NCBI RefSeq assembly: GCF_002775205.1 | Contig: NC_036454.1 | Location: 2,969,382-3,033,381 of the forward strand | Source: Xiphophorus maculatus | Lineage: Eukaryota; Chordata; Actinopteri; Cyprinodontiformes; Poeciliidae | Length of the DNA: 64,000 nt | Direction: 5' to 3' | Notes under the pieces: generated by a model | What the model was told of the DNA's origin: nothing | Database searches by the model: none | Seen by the model: only the letters and a program-made list of their open reading frames with translations | Shown here: in pieces, positions 1 to 11,530 of the stretch | Layout of the letters: every line of letters begins with the position of its first letter | Position numbering within the stretch: the first letter of the stretch is position 1 | Translations under genes and position numbers: made by a program

Positions 1-1856
1 TTTAATAAGCACATAGATGGGAAAACCTTATGTATGAGAAATGCACATTAATTCTTTCACTTTTTGTCAAAACGTTTTGCTTTTGCTGGATATTTTTATT
101 TTTATTTTTAAACACTGTGGTATTCTATTATTTACACTGTGTTGCATATCGTATATTATATCTCATCATATCACATTGAGTCTTGTCATGTTAGATTAGA
201 TTATGTTATGTTATACGTTATGATTTGTTGTAATGGTTGCTATAGTGGCCTAATAGCAACCATTTCTCAGCAACCTGCTGAGACAACAGCCCACAGCATC
301 ACTCCTCCCCTCTTTTCTTTAAAGAAGCAGATAAATATAAATCCAGATTGATTCCTCTAACAGTCACTGTGTGGAAACAGGAAACTGCATCAGGAAATCT
401 ATTGAACCATCAGTGGCAGAATCTGCTGATGGATTTATGTGTTTTTATAAATCTGTAACGTTTCAAGTGGAGGATTAACCAAATTAAACACTCAAAAAGA
501 CTTCAGAGTTGACCTGTTGACCTATTGACCTGCTGACCTGATACAGATCAGATCAGCTGGGAAAGAAAAGCAAAGCAGAGACTGTCAGAGCAGCTGTAGC
601 ATAAAGTCAACCAGATGTTCACTGGATGCTCCAGATGTTCCAGACAGTCACTGGTTTGCTGGTTTAGTGTTCAGTAAAATGTTTTTCTGCTTTTCAGAAG
701 CAAAAAAAAATAAAGCAATAAAAAAAGAAAATAATTTGAGAAGTTAAACCAAGACAAGGGGCTTTATCTCTAAATCTAAGACCATGACCTCTGACCTTTT
801 TATCAACTTCATTCCCAGTTCAGAAGGTAAATATCTTATTGACTGTATGAGGCTCAGGATCCTTGTGGGATCAGAACCAGCAGAGCAGAGCAGGTAATAA
901 TGACAGAAAACTGAAATACAGAACATGAGAAAGTCCTAAAAACCCAAGACAGAAAACCAAGATGATCAAACCCAGAGTACAAATCATCATTTCATCAGAT
1001 GTTTATGACACATGGCTGTAATAAACAGGAAGTGGAGGCTGAAAATTATCTTCTGGGAAAATGGAGGAAGGTTTTCAGGAATGTGATGCAATGGGTTGTT
1101 ATTGTTCTGTCACATAAACTACTGGTGATGTCACCTTCTGTCCTCACAAACAGAAACAGTTCATCAGTCCGGTGAGTCAAATCTTCACTACATCAGAACT
1201 TATTCAGCAAATATGTTTCATTCTCCACTTCAGCACTTTAACTCATTTCTGGAAGAAACAAAAACCACCTCAGCATAAAGACTTGTTTTTTATTGAGAAA
1301 GTTCCTTCAATTTTACAGTTTAATATTATGTGAATAAATTGTGTATTGAGGAAATTAAAAAAATCATCATATTAATGAGCCAAAAACAATCATTAAGAAA
1401 CGGAATCTGAAAATGTATTATATTTAGTTTTTCTGCTAACATGAATTATTACAATTAAAAACAACGGCAACAAGAAAACCCAGTTAAGAATCTGAGCTCT
1501 TTATGTTCTTTCTGAAATTCAGTAAATAGTTTTTACAAAACAGAGTTAGAAAAAGAACATTTTAAAATAATAGAATGTGAAGAAATGTCCAATGGTGGTG
1601 AGAAAGATAATTGAATGAAGATTAATAAAACAATATTTTCTCCAGTTTGACAAACATTTCCCCAAATATTTTCTACATTTTCTGCTATATTAGAAACTGA
1701 GATCAAAACTTTCAAAAATTAACATGTTTTTATACAAAGCTGACAAAATTAACAGAAGATACATTCACTGATGTTTTAATTCTGAATATAGTTTTTTAGT
1801 AGCACATTTAGATTCTTATTTTCAAAAAAGTTTAAAACGCTTCAATAATCAAAGAT
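1..1856. other. Non-coding flank, no gene seen
   Basis: This AT-rich stretch contains only short open frames without recognisable domains or splice context. No transposon termini or RNA genes were recognised. It lies downstream (3' side) of the minus-strand TRIM gene, so part of it may be TRIM 3' flanking DNA. Confidence 0.5.
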
Positions 1857-1857
1857 G

Positions 1858-1863
1858 TTTATT
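1858..1863 (-). terminator. Candidate polyadenylation signal of the TRIM gene
   Basis: TTTATT on the plus strand reads AATAAA on the minus strand, about 94 bases after the TRIM stop codon at 1957. Position and orientation fit a short 3' UTR. The hexamer is common in AT-rich DNA, so this is a candidate only. Confidence 0.4.
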
Positions 1864-1956
1864 AATAATTTCATAAGAATATTGATCGGACTGCAGATAG
1901 AAACTGAGCTAAAAGTGTAAAATTTTTCAGATATAAAAAATACATAACTTTGAACT

Positions 1957-3749
1957 TTAAAAAGAAATCTCAGTTTCACAGATTTTGATCTCAGAAGTTT
2001 TAGCATTCTCAGAAATATAAACAGCTAAATAAGCAAAGAGTTTCTCAGTGAAAGTTTCTCTGTGAGTGTAGATGTGACTCTTGTCTTCAGAGTCGTAGAA
2101 GGAAACCTCCCCTCTGTCATAGTCCAGCTGGACTCTGATCCTCTGGAGACTTTTATTCACTGTCAGAGTCTTATTAAAATCATTAGTGTATTTTCCATCA
2201 CGATGCCATAAACACCAGAATCCATATTTTGGTGAAGCAAATGTCTCTCCCTTCCTGTCAACAGATTCTTTAGCCAAACCAATGACCCAGTCAGGATGAT
2301 CTCCCACCTTTACCTCCCAGCTGTGTTTCCCTGAGCTGAAGCCCTCAGAACCAAAAACATTGGGGTACTCAGTGTTTCTCTCTGGATTATCAGGAAGCTG
2401 CTGCCATTTGCCTCCATGTCTCACCCTGGTCAGATCATCAGACAGATGGATCCATGGACTTGCAGTGTTTGGGTCCAGAATGACGGGACTGAACTTCACC
2501 TTGCCCTTCATCTTCTCCCAGACTCTGAAGGACAGGTTGCCCAGGTGTTGGGCCACATCTATCAGAGCTCCTGACACCAGCTGTGGATCTGGCAGTGACC
2601 TCTGACCTCTGGCTCTGCTCTGAGTGGCTTTATAACTGCTGAGGAACGACAGGTTGTCTTTCTGCAGCTCTTCTTCAACAGCAGAGATACTGTCTGACAG
2701 AGAGGAGATCTGCTCCTCAATCCTCTTCATCTCTCTGCTGATAGTCTTCCTCTTCTGCTCCTCTTCCTCCCTCAGAGCTGCCAGTCTGGACTCCTCTTCC
2801 TCTCTCAGGAACTGGTGGAGCTTGTTGAACTCTGCTCTGATCTGTCTCTCTGTGGACAGCAGCTGCTTCTTGGAGTGTTGAATCACATCATCATATATTT
2901 TCTGCACTTGTGTCATGAATTGTGGAGGTGCAGTAGTAGGTGGTGAGACTGACGCCGAGGACCCAGGTTGAAAGATTAAAATATTATTTTAATGTAGATT
3001 CCAGAAAAACAAAAGTCTGATAATCCAGGTAGCACAGCTTGAGAGCGGAAGGCTACGGCTCTATACTGGTAGCCACTGGTCAGAAAACACAGCTGACGGC
3101 AGACTGGAATGACAGCTTGACAAGTACCTGACAAAGACACAGAAACACAGGTGACACAGGAGGTAATCAGGGAATGAGACACACCTGGGAACAATCAAGG
3201 GGAAGACAGGACAACACAGAGACTCAGAAGACACAGAAACTTAAAATAAACACAAAGAAAAACTCAAATCATTACATCTTCTTTGTGTTTGTTCCTTTTG
3301 TCCTGCAGAGACTTTAAGTCAGATTTCAGCTGCTCCTTCAGATCTCTGACTGCTTGTTCAATAGGAACCACTTTGTGACTCTGGTGGAGAGAAAAGTCAC
3401 AGACAGGACACACAGCTCTCTGCTCGTCTTCACAGAACAGTTTAGGATCTTGGTGTTTACTGCAGACCACCATCAGCTGCTTTTCTCCTGTTTCTGTCTC
3501 TGATGATCCAGATTTCTGTCTTCCAGTGAAATAATCAGCCAGTTCCTTCAGAGTGAACTTAACATATGGGACATCCTTAGAAGATCTTCTTAAACAGATG
3601 GGACAGTTCTTGTTTCCAGTTTGTTCCCAGAATTTCTCCAGGCAGCTTGAACAGAAGCTGTGGTTGCAGCTCAGAGACACAGGATCTCTGAAAGTCTCTG
3701 AACAGACATGGCAGCTCAGGAAACGTTCAAGAAGAGCTCTCTCTGCCAT
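1957..3749 (-). CDS. TRIM-family E3 ubiquitin ligase (RING/B-box/coiled-coil/PRY-SPRY), reading frame interrupted by an LTR insert
   Basis: The gene reads from ATG at 3749. The first segment has a complete C3HC4 RING (C13, C16, C28, H30, C33, C36, C49, C52), then a B-box 2 (C96, H99, C106, C114, C117, H122, H125) and the start of a coiled coil. The second segment (from 2910 down to 1957) continues the coiled coil and ends in a full PRY-SPRY domain with the usual LDPNTA, WEV and LDYDRGEVSFYD motifs. In the family, RING recruits E2 enzymes and SPRY binds targets; fish have expanded these genes as intronless immune-type copies. Here the single-exon frame is broken after KHKE by a 366-bp insert (2911-3276) with in-frame stops. 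Dropping the insert and one 5-bp flank restores a normal family sequence. Either this is a pseudogene, or the insert is spliced out: GTAATG at 3275 and GTGCAG ending at 2902 join in frame, giving about 472 residues. The exact paralogue is not assignable. Confidence 0.75.
2911..3276 (-). mobile_element. Solo LTR-like insert splitting the TRIM frame
   Basis: Read on the minus strand the insert begins TGTAATGA and ends TCATGACA. These are near-perfect inverted termini of the TG...CA type typical of LTRs. Flanking pentamers (plus strand ACTTG at 2906-2910 and TCTTC at 3277-3281) share their middle CTT, compatible with an old, mutated 5-bp target duplication. A possible poly(A) signal (ATTAAAATAAT) lies in its 3' part, as expected in an R region. 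No internal retroelement coding sequence is present, so it would be a solo LTR left by recombination. Length and termini suggest a Gypsy/ERV-type LTR, but the family is not identified. Confidence 0.6.
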
Positions 3750-4125
3750 TTTCTACAGAAATCCTTTGGTACAAAAACTCACCAAGTCAAAGTTTCTGCA
3801 GCTTTTTCTTTAAATTCCAGTGAACATTTGTTTTCAGCTCAGCTCTCCACCCTGTAATGGCATCTCAGCTCTGCTCAACTCAGTAAAAATACTTTCATTT
3901 CCTCTGAGTTACACTTTCCAGTCAAACAGGTTCTGTTTTGTAACTCTGCATCTCTTTTACTGCATCATAATTTCCCTATCAGTAAGACCTACTTTACATT
4001 TTCAGAATCAAATTGTTTTTAAATCTAAAGCTCCAGAAGGAACACAAATATTTTGATGAAACAATAGAAACAATAAATACAGAGATTAAAGCCATCAGGT
4101 TTTCTATTGAATCCTTTTGATCATA
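3750..4125 (-). other. TRIM 5' UTR/promoter segment, duplicated at 4620-5030
   Basis: This non-coding DNA immediately upstream of the TRIM start matches, with scattered differences, the DNA at about 4634-5030. Shared blocks include the start-codon context GCCATTTTCTACA, the run TTTCAGCTCAG, GCATCTCAGCTCTGCTCAAC and TTCCAGTCAAACAGGTT. The similarity shows that TRIM upstream DNA has been duplicated here. Confidence 0.6.
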
Positions 4126-4579
4126 AATGTGATTTTTGCCTCCTGCTTGTTACAGGGAGGAGTACCCAGCGAGCAGCTCTGCATGCGCAGGGAGAACATG
4201 TAAACTCCATACCAGACTTAAGTGTTTGAACTCCTGTAAAATCTGGGATTTGCAACAAGCCTCAGTCTAAATGCCACACATAATCAACTCCAAACACACA
4301 CTATCCTGAAACATCTGATTAATGGAGCGACACCATTTTCTTTCAGACAAACGTGATTTAAATTCTGCATTTGGATCAGAACCGCCTGCCTGGGTTTATT
4401 CTGTGACTCTGATCTTCATGTGTGAATTCAGGGATCACGGCGGCTGTTTGCAGACACCGTTTGTCTCCTGGAGGTGACTGTTGGCTGACTGATGCCTTCC
4501 AAGAAGTCATGGCAGGAAAACATTTCCATGCAGAGAGCTGCAGTCATCATCCACCTGATCATCTGCAGACACACTGACA

Positions 4580-5030
4580 GGCTCACTTCATCCAGGAAAT
4601 CTGAATAATTCACTTTCCTTGTTCAAAAAGAACTCTGCCATTTTCTACAAAAGTCCTCCAGAACTCATCTAGCTAACTTTATTGAGATTGTTCTTTAAAG
4701 TCCAGGAAACATTTTGTTTCAGCTCAGATCTCCTCCCTGTAATAGCATCTCAGCTCTGCTCAACTATGTTAAAAATCCTTTTATTTTCCTCTCAGTGAAA
4801 TTTCCAGTCAAACAGGTTATTGTGTAACTCTTCTGGGTGAACTCTGCTTTTGTTTTACTGCAGTTTAATTTCCTTGTTCAGTTAGGAAAGAGCTGCCTTA
4901 CATTTCAGTACACAAATAGTTTTTTAATTTTGAAGATTTTTAAGGAGGACAAATAATTTGCTAAAACAATGGAAACAGTAAATATAGAGATTAGCTCTTG
5001 AGTTGTCCATTGAATTAAATTCAGTATAAA
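4580..5030 (-). pseudogene. Truncated second TRIM copy (5' end only)
   Basis: About 0.9 kb upstream of the TRIM start, the same upstream sequence recurs, ending on the minus strand in ATGGCAGAG (ATG at about 4640). It encodes MAE followed by a short unrelated run (FFLNKE), where the intact gene has MAERALLERFLSC. Homology stops within the first codons, so no RING is present. It is a relic of a tandemly duplicated TRIM locus. Confidence 0.5.
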
Positions 5031-8000
5031 ACCTTTTTTCTCTTCAACCCTAAGGGAAAGATGATCTTTCATTTTATGAAATTGAACGTGTTTAATTTAT
5101 ATTTTCAACTTTTAGTTCAATTATAAATCTTTTTGTTTTTATTGGTCCTTTTTTGCAGGTTTTTCAATTTTATTCACATCTAGCAAAGTCATCAGGTGAT
5201 TCTTGCTTCTTTGGTTCTACAGGGAGTCAGTTAAGTTAAATATATGAGTAGGGAAAGATATTTTTATGCTTTTAGGCATTTATTATTTATGAACAGGAAA
5301 AACTTAGAGCTGACTTTTAATATCTAGCAAAAAATTAAAGACTGAACATGAGTCTTTTAAAAATGTGAAATCAGTTCATTATTTTATCAGTGAATGAAAA
5401 GTTGTCATTATTTAGGTAAGAAAGTAAAGTGAATTTATGTAGCACATTCTACATGTCATAAACCACACAGTCCTTTACAAAATAAGACATAAAAACATAG
5501 ATGATAAAACAGCAGAAGGACTCAGAAGGACCGAGGGCAGTGATACCCTGAAAGGTTTCAAATCTTCAACAACTGAATGATGAAAAAGCTTTTAATTAAT
5601 TTTATTCCACAAATTCTGTCAAAACAAATAAGACCTGCTGAGTTTCCCTGCTGCTCTGATGTGAGTCAAACCTACAGGCATGGATTCCTTGCTGAACATT
5701 TCCCTCATTCCTCAGCATTCAGCTTCACAAACACACACACACACATATATATATATGTATCCTCACCTGTAATAATGGAAAAATATAATGATAAAATAAT
5801 TTATATAGCTATTTTCACCTTGTGGTATGTACTGTAAAGTTTATTTTTTATTTAGCTTAACCAATTTTGATTATTTTTTTCTTCAAAATTGCTAAATTTT
5901 TGCATTTTCCCATTCAAATGCTCGGAAGCGCAGCAGGTGAGGCAGCAGCGAGCTGAGTCTCACCTTGAGTTGATCAACCTCTGGCTAACTGCACTGACTG
6001 CCATTCTATGAGAGCATGCTCCTCCTGTCTGGACGTCGCCAATAAAATGGTTAAAAAATATTTAATATATGAACTGATTTTCCATAATTTAGCTTATCTA
6101 TATAATGTATAGTGTTTTTGTCACCAACTGTGTGTGTAACGTGATTCTTGTGCTGAGCAACGATCAGAAACCGGAGAACAGATTCGAGGTGAGGCAGGCA
6201 GTTCTCTGGCCTCATGGCAGGGGGCGCTCATGATCCCAGACATTGTGACTCCACAACTGCAGAGTAAGAGACAGTACCATCGAGCTAGCAAAGTGCAGCG
6301 ATATATTTATAGTTTTGAGTTGTATTTCATCACTTTTTCCTTTTGCTGTGGAGCATAGAATAATTAATACCTAAATTTCCGAGTTTCATTGAGTTAACGG
6401 AATTATTCTACGCGGCTATAGATGGCATGTCGTTACGCTGCCTGTTATTCCAAGTAAGAAGGAATTTCTTTTGTTTTGAATGGCCTTGAAGGCCAGAGAA
6501 ACAACCATTTTCATCTTAAATCCAACCATTTCTGGGAATATAGTGAGAATTTCTTTACACAATTGAGTTGAAGAAATCATTTCTATTTTCAAAAATCTGT
6601 TTTCTGCTGCTCTGCAGGAGGTTTAAGTGGCTCTGTGCAGCCAAAGGATGATTATAAACCAAACCACAGAAAAGCCCCACATTTCAAATCATAAGTTTGA
6701 TTTTAAAGAGGCTCATGTTAGAGGGAGAAATAAAACTTTAACAATCTTCACACCTCTGCTGTGAATCTTCACACAGATCTCACTGCCTCTCTGTTGTATT
6801 TAAATGAGCTTCACACAACAGGATGCAAGAGGAGAAATCCTCAATCAGAGAAAAAACGTACAAAACAAAGTTCACACCTCAGATCATGTGAATGAGGTCC
6901 CAGCTGACTGTCACTGCTGCTAATTCCAGTTTTTAAAGAAACTATAGACTGTTTCAGTTTCTAACTAAAAACCTGTCAGTGATGAAACGGTTCTGCTTCT
7001 GCAACAACTGAGCAGCAGAAGCAAATCAAAGCTCAGAAAGGATAATAATTTAATTTTATTTACAAAGCTTTACAAACTATGCATGAGGTCCATGTAATGC
7101 AGAATAATTCACACCTGAAGCCTAAAAAGAGTTTCTTTGAGTTGAAAACATGACGTCTACAGAATGAGTTTCAGTTTGTGCAGCTAGAGATCGCTGCTTT
7201 GCCTCTGGATCTTAGTTATCATAACCAACTATGCTGTGGGTTTCTACAGGAAAACAGTTCATCTGAAACCAGTCTTTCCCAGACGACCAGTCTCTGACTC
7301 ATCTCCAGTTATTCTGCTACAGATTTCAGTGTAATGACGACGTTGCTGCGTTCAAATTTAAGGCTATAGATGATTTTGATGGTTGTGGGTCATCAAACTT
7401 TTATCTGGAACCACTGGAGACAGTTTTTACTTTATTCCTGATGTAGTTTGGCTAAAGTTAGAATTTCAAAGTGTGTTTGTTGTAGTTTAATGTTAAAAGG
7501 TTTAGCAAAAAGCTCCTGTTTCCTTGCTGCTCTTTGTGAAAATCACATTCCACTGAAATCTAGAAATTCTTACTTGTGATGTTCTTTCTTTTGAAAAACA
7601 AACATAAATGTAATATATTAACAATACGCACATAGAAAAACATATTAAAATGAGACAATCAAAGTGGTACTATTTTAGTTATTTTATGAATTTATGGGAA
7701 AGAAAAGTAGCTGCAAAAGTCACCACCAGGGTCAGCGTAAATGGCAGGAAGAAAGTTTGGCTGCTCTACTGGCTGCTGAAACACTTTAGCAAAAAATTAA
7801 ACAACTAACCCTGAGATTGGCATATGTTATCATTTGTAGTCATTTTGGTTATTTAAGATGACATGAGCATTTTGTAAATATTTTAAAGAGAAATCACATT
7901 TTTGCAGGATCCATTATGCATAGAGACATAATACATATTATTATTCTATTATTTTAAATGATTATTAGCATGGAAGTGTAAACAATGTAAACAAACAGGT

Positions 8001-8770
8001 TAGTTACCTGGAGCAGAGGTGGTATCACTTCATGTTAATAAAATGTATTCTTTATGACTACAAAATCTAACAGGAATGTGTTGAGAGTGATTATTGAAAG
8101 ACATTTTGTGGAACATTCAGTTCTGTTAAAACTTTAAAGCATTTTGGATGAATAGTGTGTGTTTACTGGGTCCAAAGGTGTGGATTTAACATTGTTCTGC
8201 TGCATCAGTTTCTGATAAGGCTGAATAAAGCGACTGTAAATAAACTTACTTGATAATCTGTTAGCATGCCTTTTTTGCTGCTAATGTGGCTCTGTGTCAC
8301 TTGTCATTCAGTTATTGCTTAATGTTTATTTTGAGGATTAACTGAAGGATTATTTATTGCTATGTTTGTCTGTTTAATGTGGATTTGTGGAGTATCTCTG
8401 GGCTCAAACCAGACTGCACACTGAAACTGAAGGGTGCTGCTTCAGGAGTACCAGGTTGGTTTTATATTCTCACTGTTCTTTAATGTTTGCATAAAACTCT
8501 GTCCAATAAAAGGAAAGAAGACAAAAAATATATAATTTCATAGATGTGATGGAGATGAATCGCATCTCCTTCATGCATCCTCCAAATGTTTAACAACATA
8601 TTATACATAAAAATATATTTTAAAAATTGTTTTTGAGGTACACATGAAGCAAATGTTTTGATATGTGTATATTTATTTGTTTCCTGTTTATATATATTAG
8701 TTTCATTTAGAAAAAAACTACATTTAAGACGTAAAGATATGATAAAAAATATATTTCTTACTTTTTATAC
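5031..8770. other. Intergenic DNA between the TRIM relic and strbp
   Basis: No coding exon was recognised. There is a small CA/TA microsatellite at about 5729-5757. A GC-richer patch at about 5930-6440, with 'gaggcag' and 'gggggcgctcatg' words, looks like an old interspersed repeat but has no clear termini. The rest is AT-rich and featureless. Confidence 0.45.
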
Positions 8771-8819
8771 TGAGTGACTCATCCTTGCATTAGGCGATCT
8801 TTGATATATTGCAGTAGCT

Positions 8820-9180
8820 GTCGCAGTGCGCATGCGCGGCCCGCTGCCTCCGCTACCCCCCGCACCGCTCGGAGCTCAGAGAGCAGGTTGCCCGGACACC
8901 GTCGCTGCTGTTCCCGCTTACCCTCCGCCTCGGGAGCCGTTACTCGGATACAAACTTAGTTCCCGTCACCGGACACCGAGCAGCCGACAGGAACAAACTG
9001 CTTGTGGAGGCGCTGTGACCGGCTGAGCCTCCCCCTCCTCTCGTCGGTTCACCTCGCGGTGGTCAGCGGACACTCGCTGGAGGTAGGTGTCCGCTTCTGG
9101 GGGGCTGCTTTCGGGATGAACTGAGGGAGGGGGTTCGCTGCTGTTCTGCCCCGCGCTGCTCGGGTAACTTCAGCCTTCTG
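8820..9180 (+). promoter_or_regulatory. strbp: CpG island / strbp promoter with NRF1-type site
   Basis: A sharp GC- and CpG-rich block stands out from AT-rich flanks. It contains TGCGCATGCGCG at 8827-8838, a perfect match to the NRF1 consensus (YGCGCAYGCGCR), a common activator of housekeeping CpG-island promoters. It is followed by the presumed first exon and a strong splice donor (GGAG|GTAGGT after 9082). It lies upstream of the strbp coding exons on the same strand, so strbp is the only candidate target in the window. Confidence 0.7.
8840..9082 (+). other. strbp: strbp exon 1 (5' UTR), start approximate
   Basis: The exon end is set by the donor GTAGGT at 9083. The transcription start cannot be read from sequence and is placed roughly just downstream of the NRF1 site. 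The open frames inside it lack homology, and the true strbp ATG lies in exon 2, so this exon is taken as untranslated. Confidence 0.5.
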
Positions 9181-9663
9181 TTGGCTCTGCTTTCCTGTTG
9201 AAATACCAACTCTGTTAAAGTGTGACTGTTGTTGAAATGAGCGGCTTTAACGGCGAGTTTTCCGTTAACCGCGTGGAAAACACGGAACCGTCCCGTAGAT
9301 TTCCTGCAGCTCAGGTTTTATCCCTGTGGTCAGAACAGCTGGTTGAACAGAGGCTTGGTAGTGTCTGATAAATAAAGTTAAACTAGTTTCTGAATATTAT
9401 TGTTGTAGTTGTGGTCAGGAGAAATTGCTGCACTTGTTTGGAGGAACACCTGCTCCCTGATTGAGTCCTATGATTTGTGTTGGCTGCTGGTATGGATGAG
9501 GGGAATAAATGATCTTTATTGTAATAACTTAATGTTTATGTTGGCTTTTGGTAATGCACTCACCCTGTTTCCGCTTATCTGATCCGGGACGGAACCACAG
9601 ACATCCCTCAGAAACACCTCCAGCTCATTCTGGCGTCCCAGACTGGATCTATGAACCGTGCAG

Positions 9664-9769
9664 AGCATTCTGGGTAGCAAAATAATCTACAGAATAATCT
9701 CCAAAATAAAAATGTTAGCATTCTGGGTAGCAAAATAATCTACAGAATGATCTCCAAAATAAAAATGTT
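9664..9769. repeat. 53-bp direct tandem duplication
   Basis: Positions 9664-9716 and 9717-9769 are the same 53-base unit, starting AGCATTCTGGGTAGC, head to tail. Only one or two bases differ (ATAATCT versus ATGATCT). The near identity points to a recent duplication in intron 1. Confidence 0.9.
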
Positions 9770-11213
9770 CAGTTAAAAAAAACCCCATTTTGTTGCTGAA
9801 TTATTGAATATATAGACATATGAGCTAAAAAACCAAAAACCTAACATATCGTTTTAAATCTGTTACTCAGCCATCAGATTAGCTTGAATAGCTTCGCTGA
9901 TTGGCTAACTCCTTTTAGCACAACATTATTTTTTCCAGCTTCCCATCACATCGTTTCTTGAAGCAGAAATTAAGTACATCGCTTTTGCTTGTGATGATGC
10001 TTGTGCATCATATTTACAGCCGTACCAGAAACTTGTGAATACCAATGTTCCGACCGGAACCTTTTTATGTAAAAGGGAAAAAGAACTTTTTTATGTAAAA
10101 GTTAAAATCTATGTATTTAATTATTTGAAATTAATGAGTTAAAGTCTTGAATCTGTGCTTTGGTCTCAACTTGCTCATTTTTAAAGGACATTTTTATTTA
10201 CAGAGACTAAAGTGCCTAATTTTAAAATTTCAAATATTTTCCAGTTCTTGTGTTGCATGTTAATTAGAATTTAAATATTATTGATTTTTGAGAATATGTT
10301 CTTGAATTATTATGCCATTACCATTATATTACTTGAAAATTGTCTCAAAGCAACAGTATTATCTTTATTGCAATAACTTCTGGAGTAATTTACTGTCTAG
10401 CAAAGTTTGTTATTGTGACATGTCTAAGTTTAGATTTATTCAGTGATGCTGACATGAGGTAACTCTAATGACAAGGTGTGGAAAATGTTTCTGTTTACTT
10501 GACTGTATCAGTGAATCTGTTGGTAACAACTGTAGTAAACCAGAGCAGGGAACAGCTAAATAAAGTGAAATCCTTATTGTTGCATCAGAGTCGAACGTTT
10601 AATCCGATTAAATACAAAACATCATCCACCGGGGAGATTTCACTGCACTTTAGCTGCTTTTAGTTTGAAGCATGAAGCAGATTTTGACATTTGGAGATTA
10701 ATTAGTTGCACGACTGGAGAATTTAATTTGATATGTCTTAAAATTGCACAAATTCTCCTAGGAAAAATCAAGACTTGTAAAAGCTTTCTTTGAATGGTTT
10801 GTGGTGGAGTCTGATGATACCCTGAACCCCCAGCGGTGGTTGGAGCAGCGGTTCTGTAGCCATGGCGGCTCCTGGGAAATAACTGACATGTTTCTGACGG
10901 TCACGTCTCTGCAGCAGCTGGAGGGAAAATGAGCTGAAACTAAATGAAGTTAAAGCCGTCGCAGAATTAAAGCCAATAAAAACTAATTACATGGAATAAC
11001 AGTTATGAACTGGTACAGGTGTGTTTTCTCTGTGGACCAAAAAACCCAAAATTTAAATAAAATTCAAGCTAATTTTGTTGTCTTACAATAGGAAATACTT
11101 TGAGCTCTGGTTGTTTTATCAGACATGATGCCAGGTTATAAAAATCTGGATTTTTAGTAGGGAATAAATCAGCATCAGCATCGGTATCGGCTGATGTTAG
11201 TCATCTTCTAACT

Positions 11214-11530
11214 CAGTGGTTCTCAAACTTTTTTCAGTGATGTACCCCCTTAAAAATATAATTTTAGTCAAGTACCCCCTGACACGGGCAAAACATTTTT
11301 GGAATAAAAAAGAGGTACAGTGCTGTAAATACCCTGTAAATACTGAATATAAAATTCAGTGCATGAACACACATTTATATTTTATCGAACTTTTTACAAA
11401 ATAATTTTTCCCAAGACTTATTATGAGGAGCCTACTGATTTTTTAAAGATATTTTGAAAAGCTTCACGTACCCCCTGCAGTGCCTCCACGTACCCCCAGG
11501 GGTACGCGTACCCCCATTTGAGAACCACTG
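11214..11530. mobile_element. hAT-type MITE with 8-bp target duplication
   Basis: The element begins CAGTGGTTCTCAAA and ends TTTGAGAACCACTG, perfect 14-bp terminal inverted repeats of the hAT/Charlie kind. It is flanked by identical 8-bp copies of TTCTAACT (11206-11213 and 11531-11538), the target-site length of hAT transposases. It is 317 bp long, contains repeated GTACCCCC words and has no coding capacity, so it must have been moved by an autonomous relative. Confidence 0.92.

Noticed and set aside
2976-3194. 72-codon minus-strand frame inside the TRIM gap
   Set aside because: It lies wholly within the LTR-like insert and has no retroviral or TRIM motif.
4150-4215. 'GGAGAACATGTAAACTCCA' segment as a possible SINE/LINE piece
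   Set aside because: The phrase resembles a common fish repeat, but only a short fragment is present and no ends could be set.
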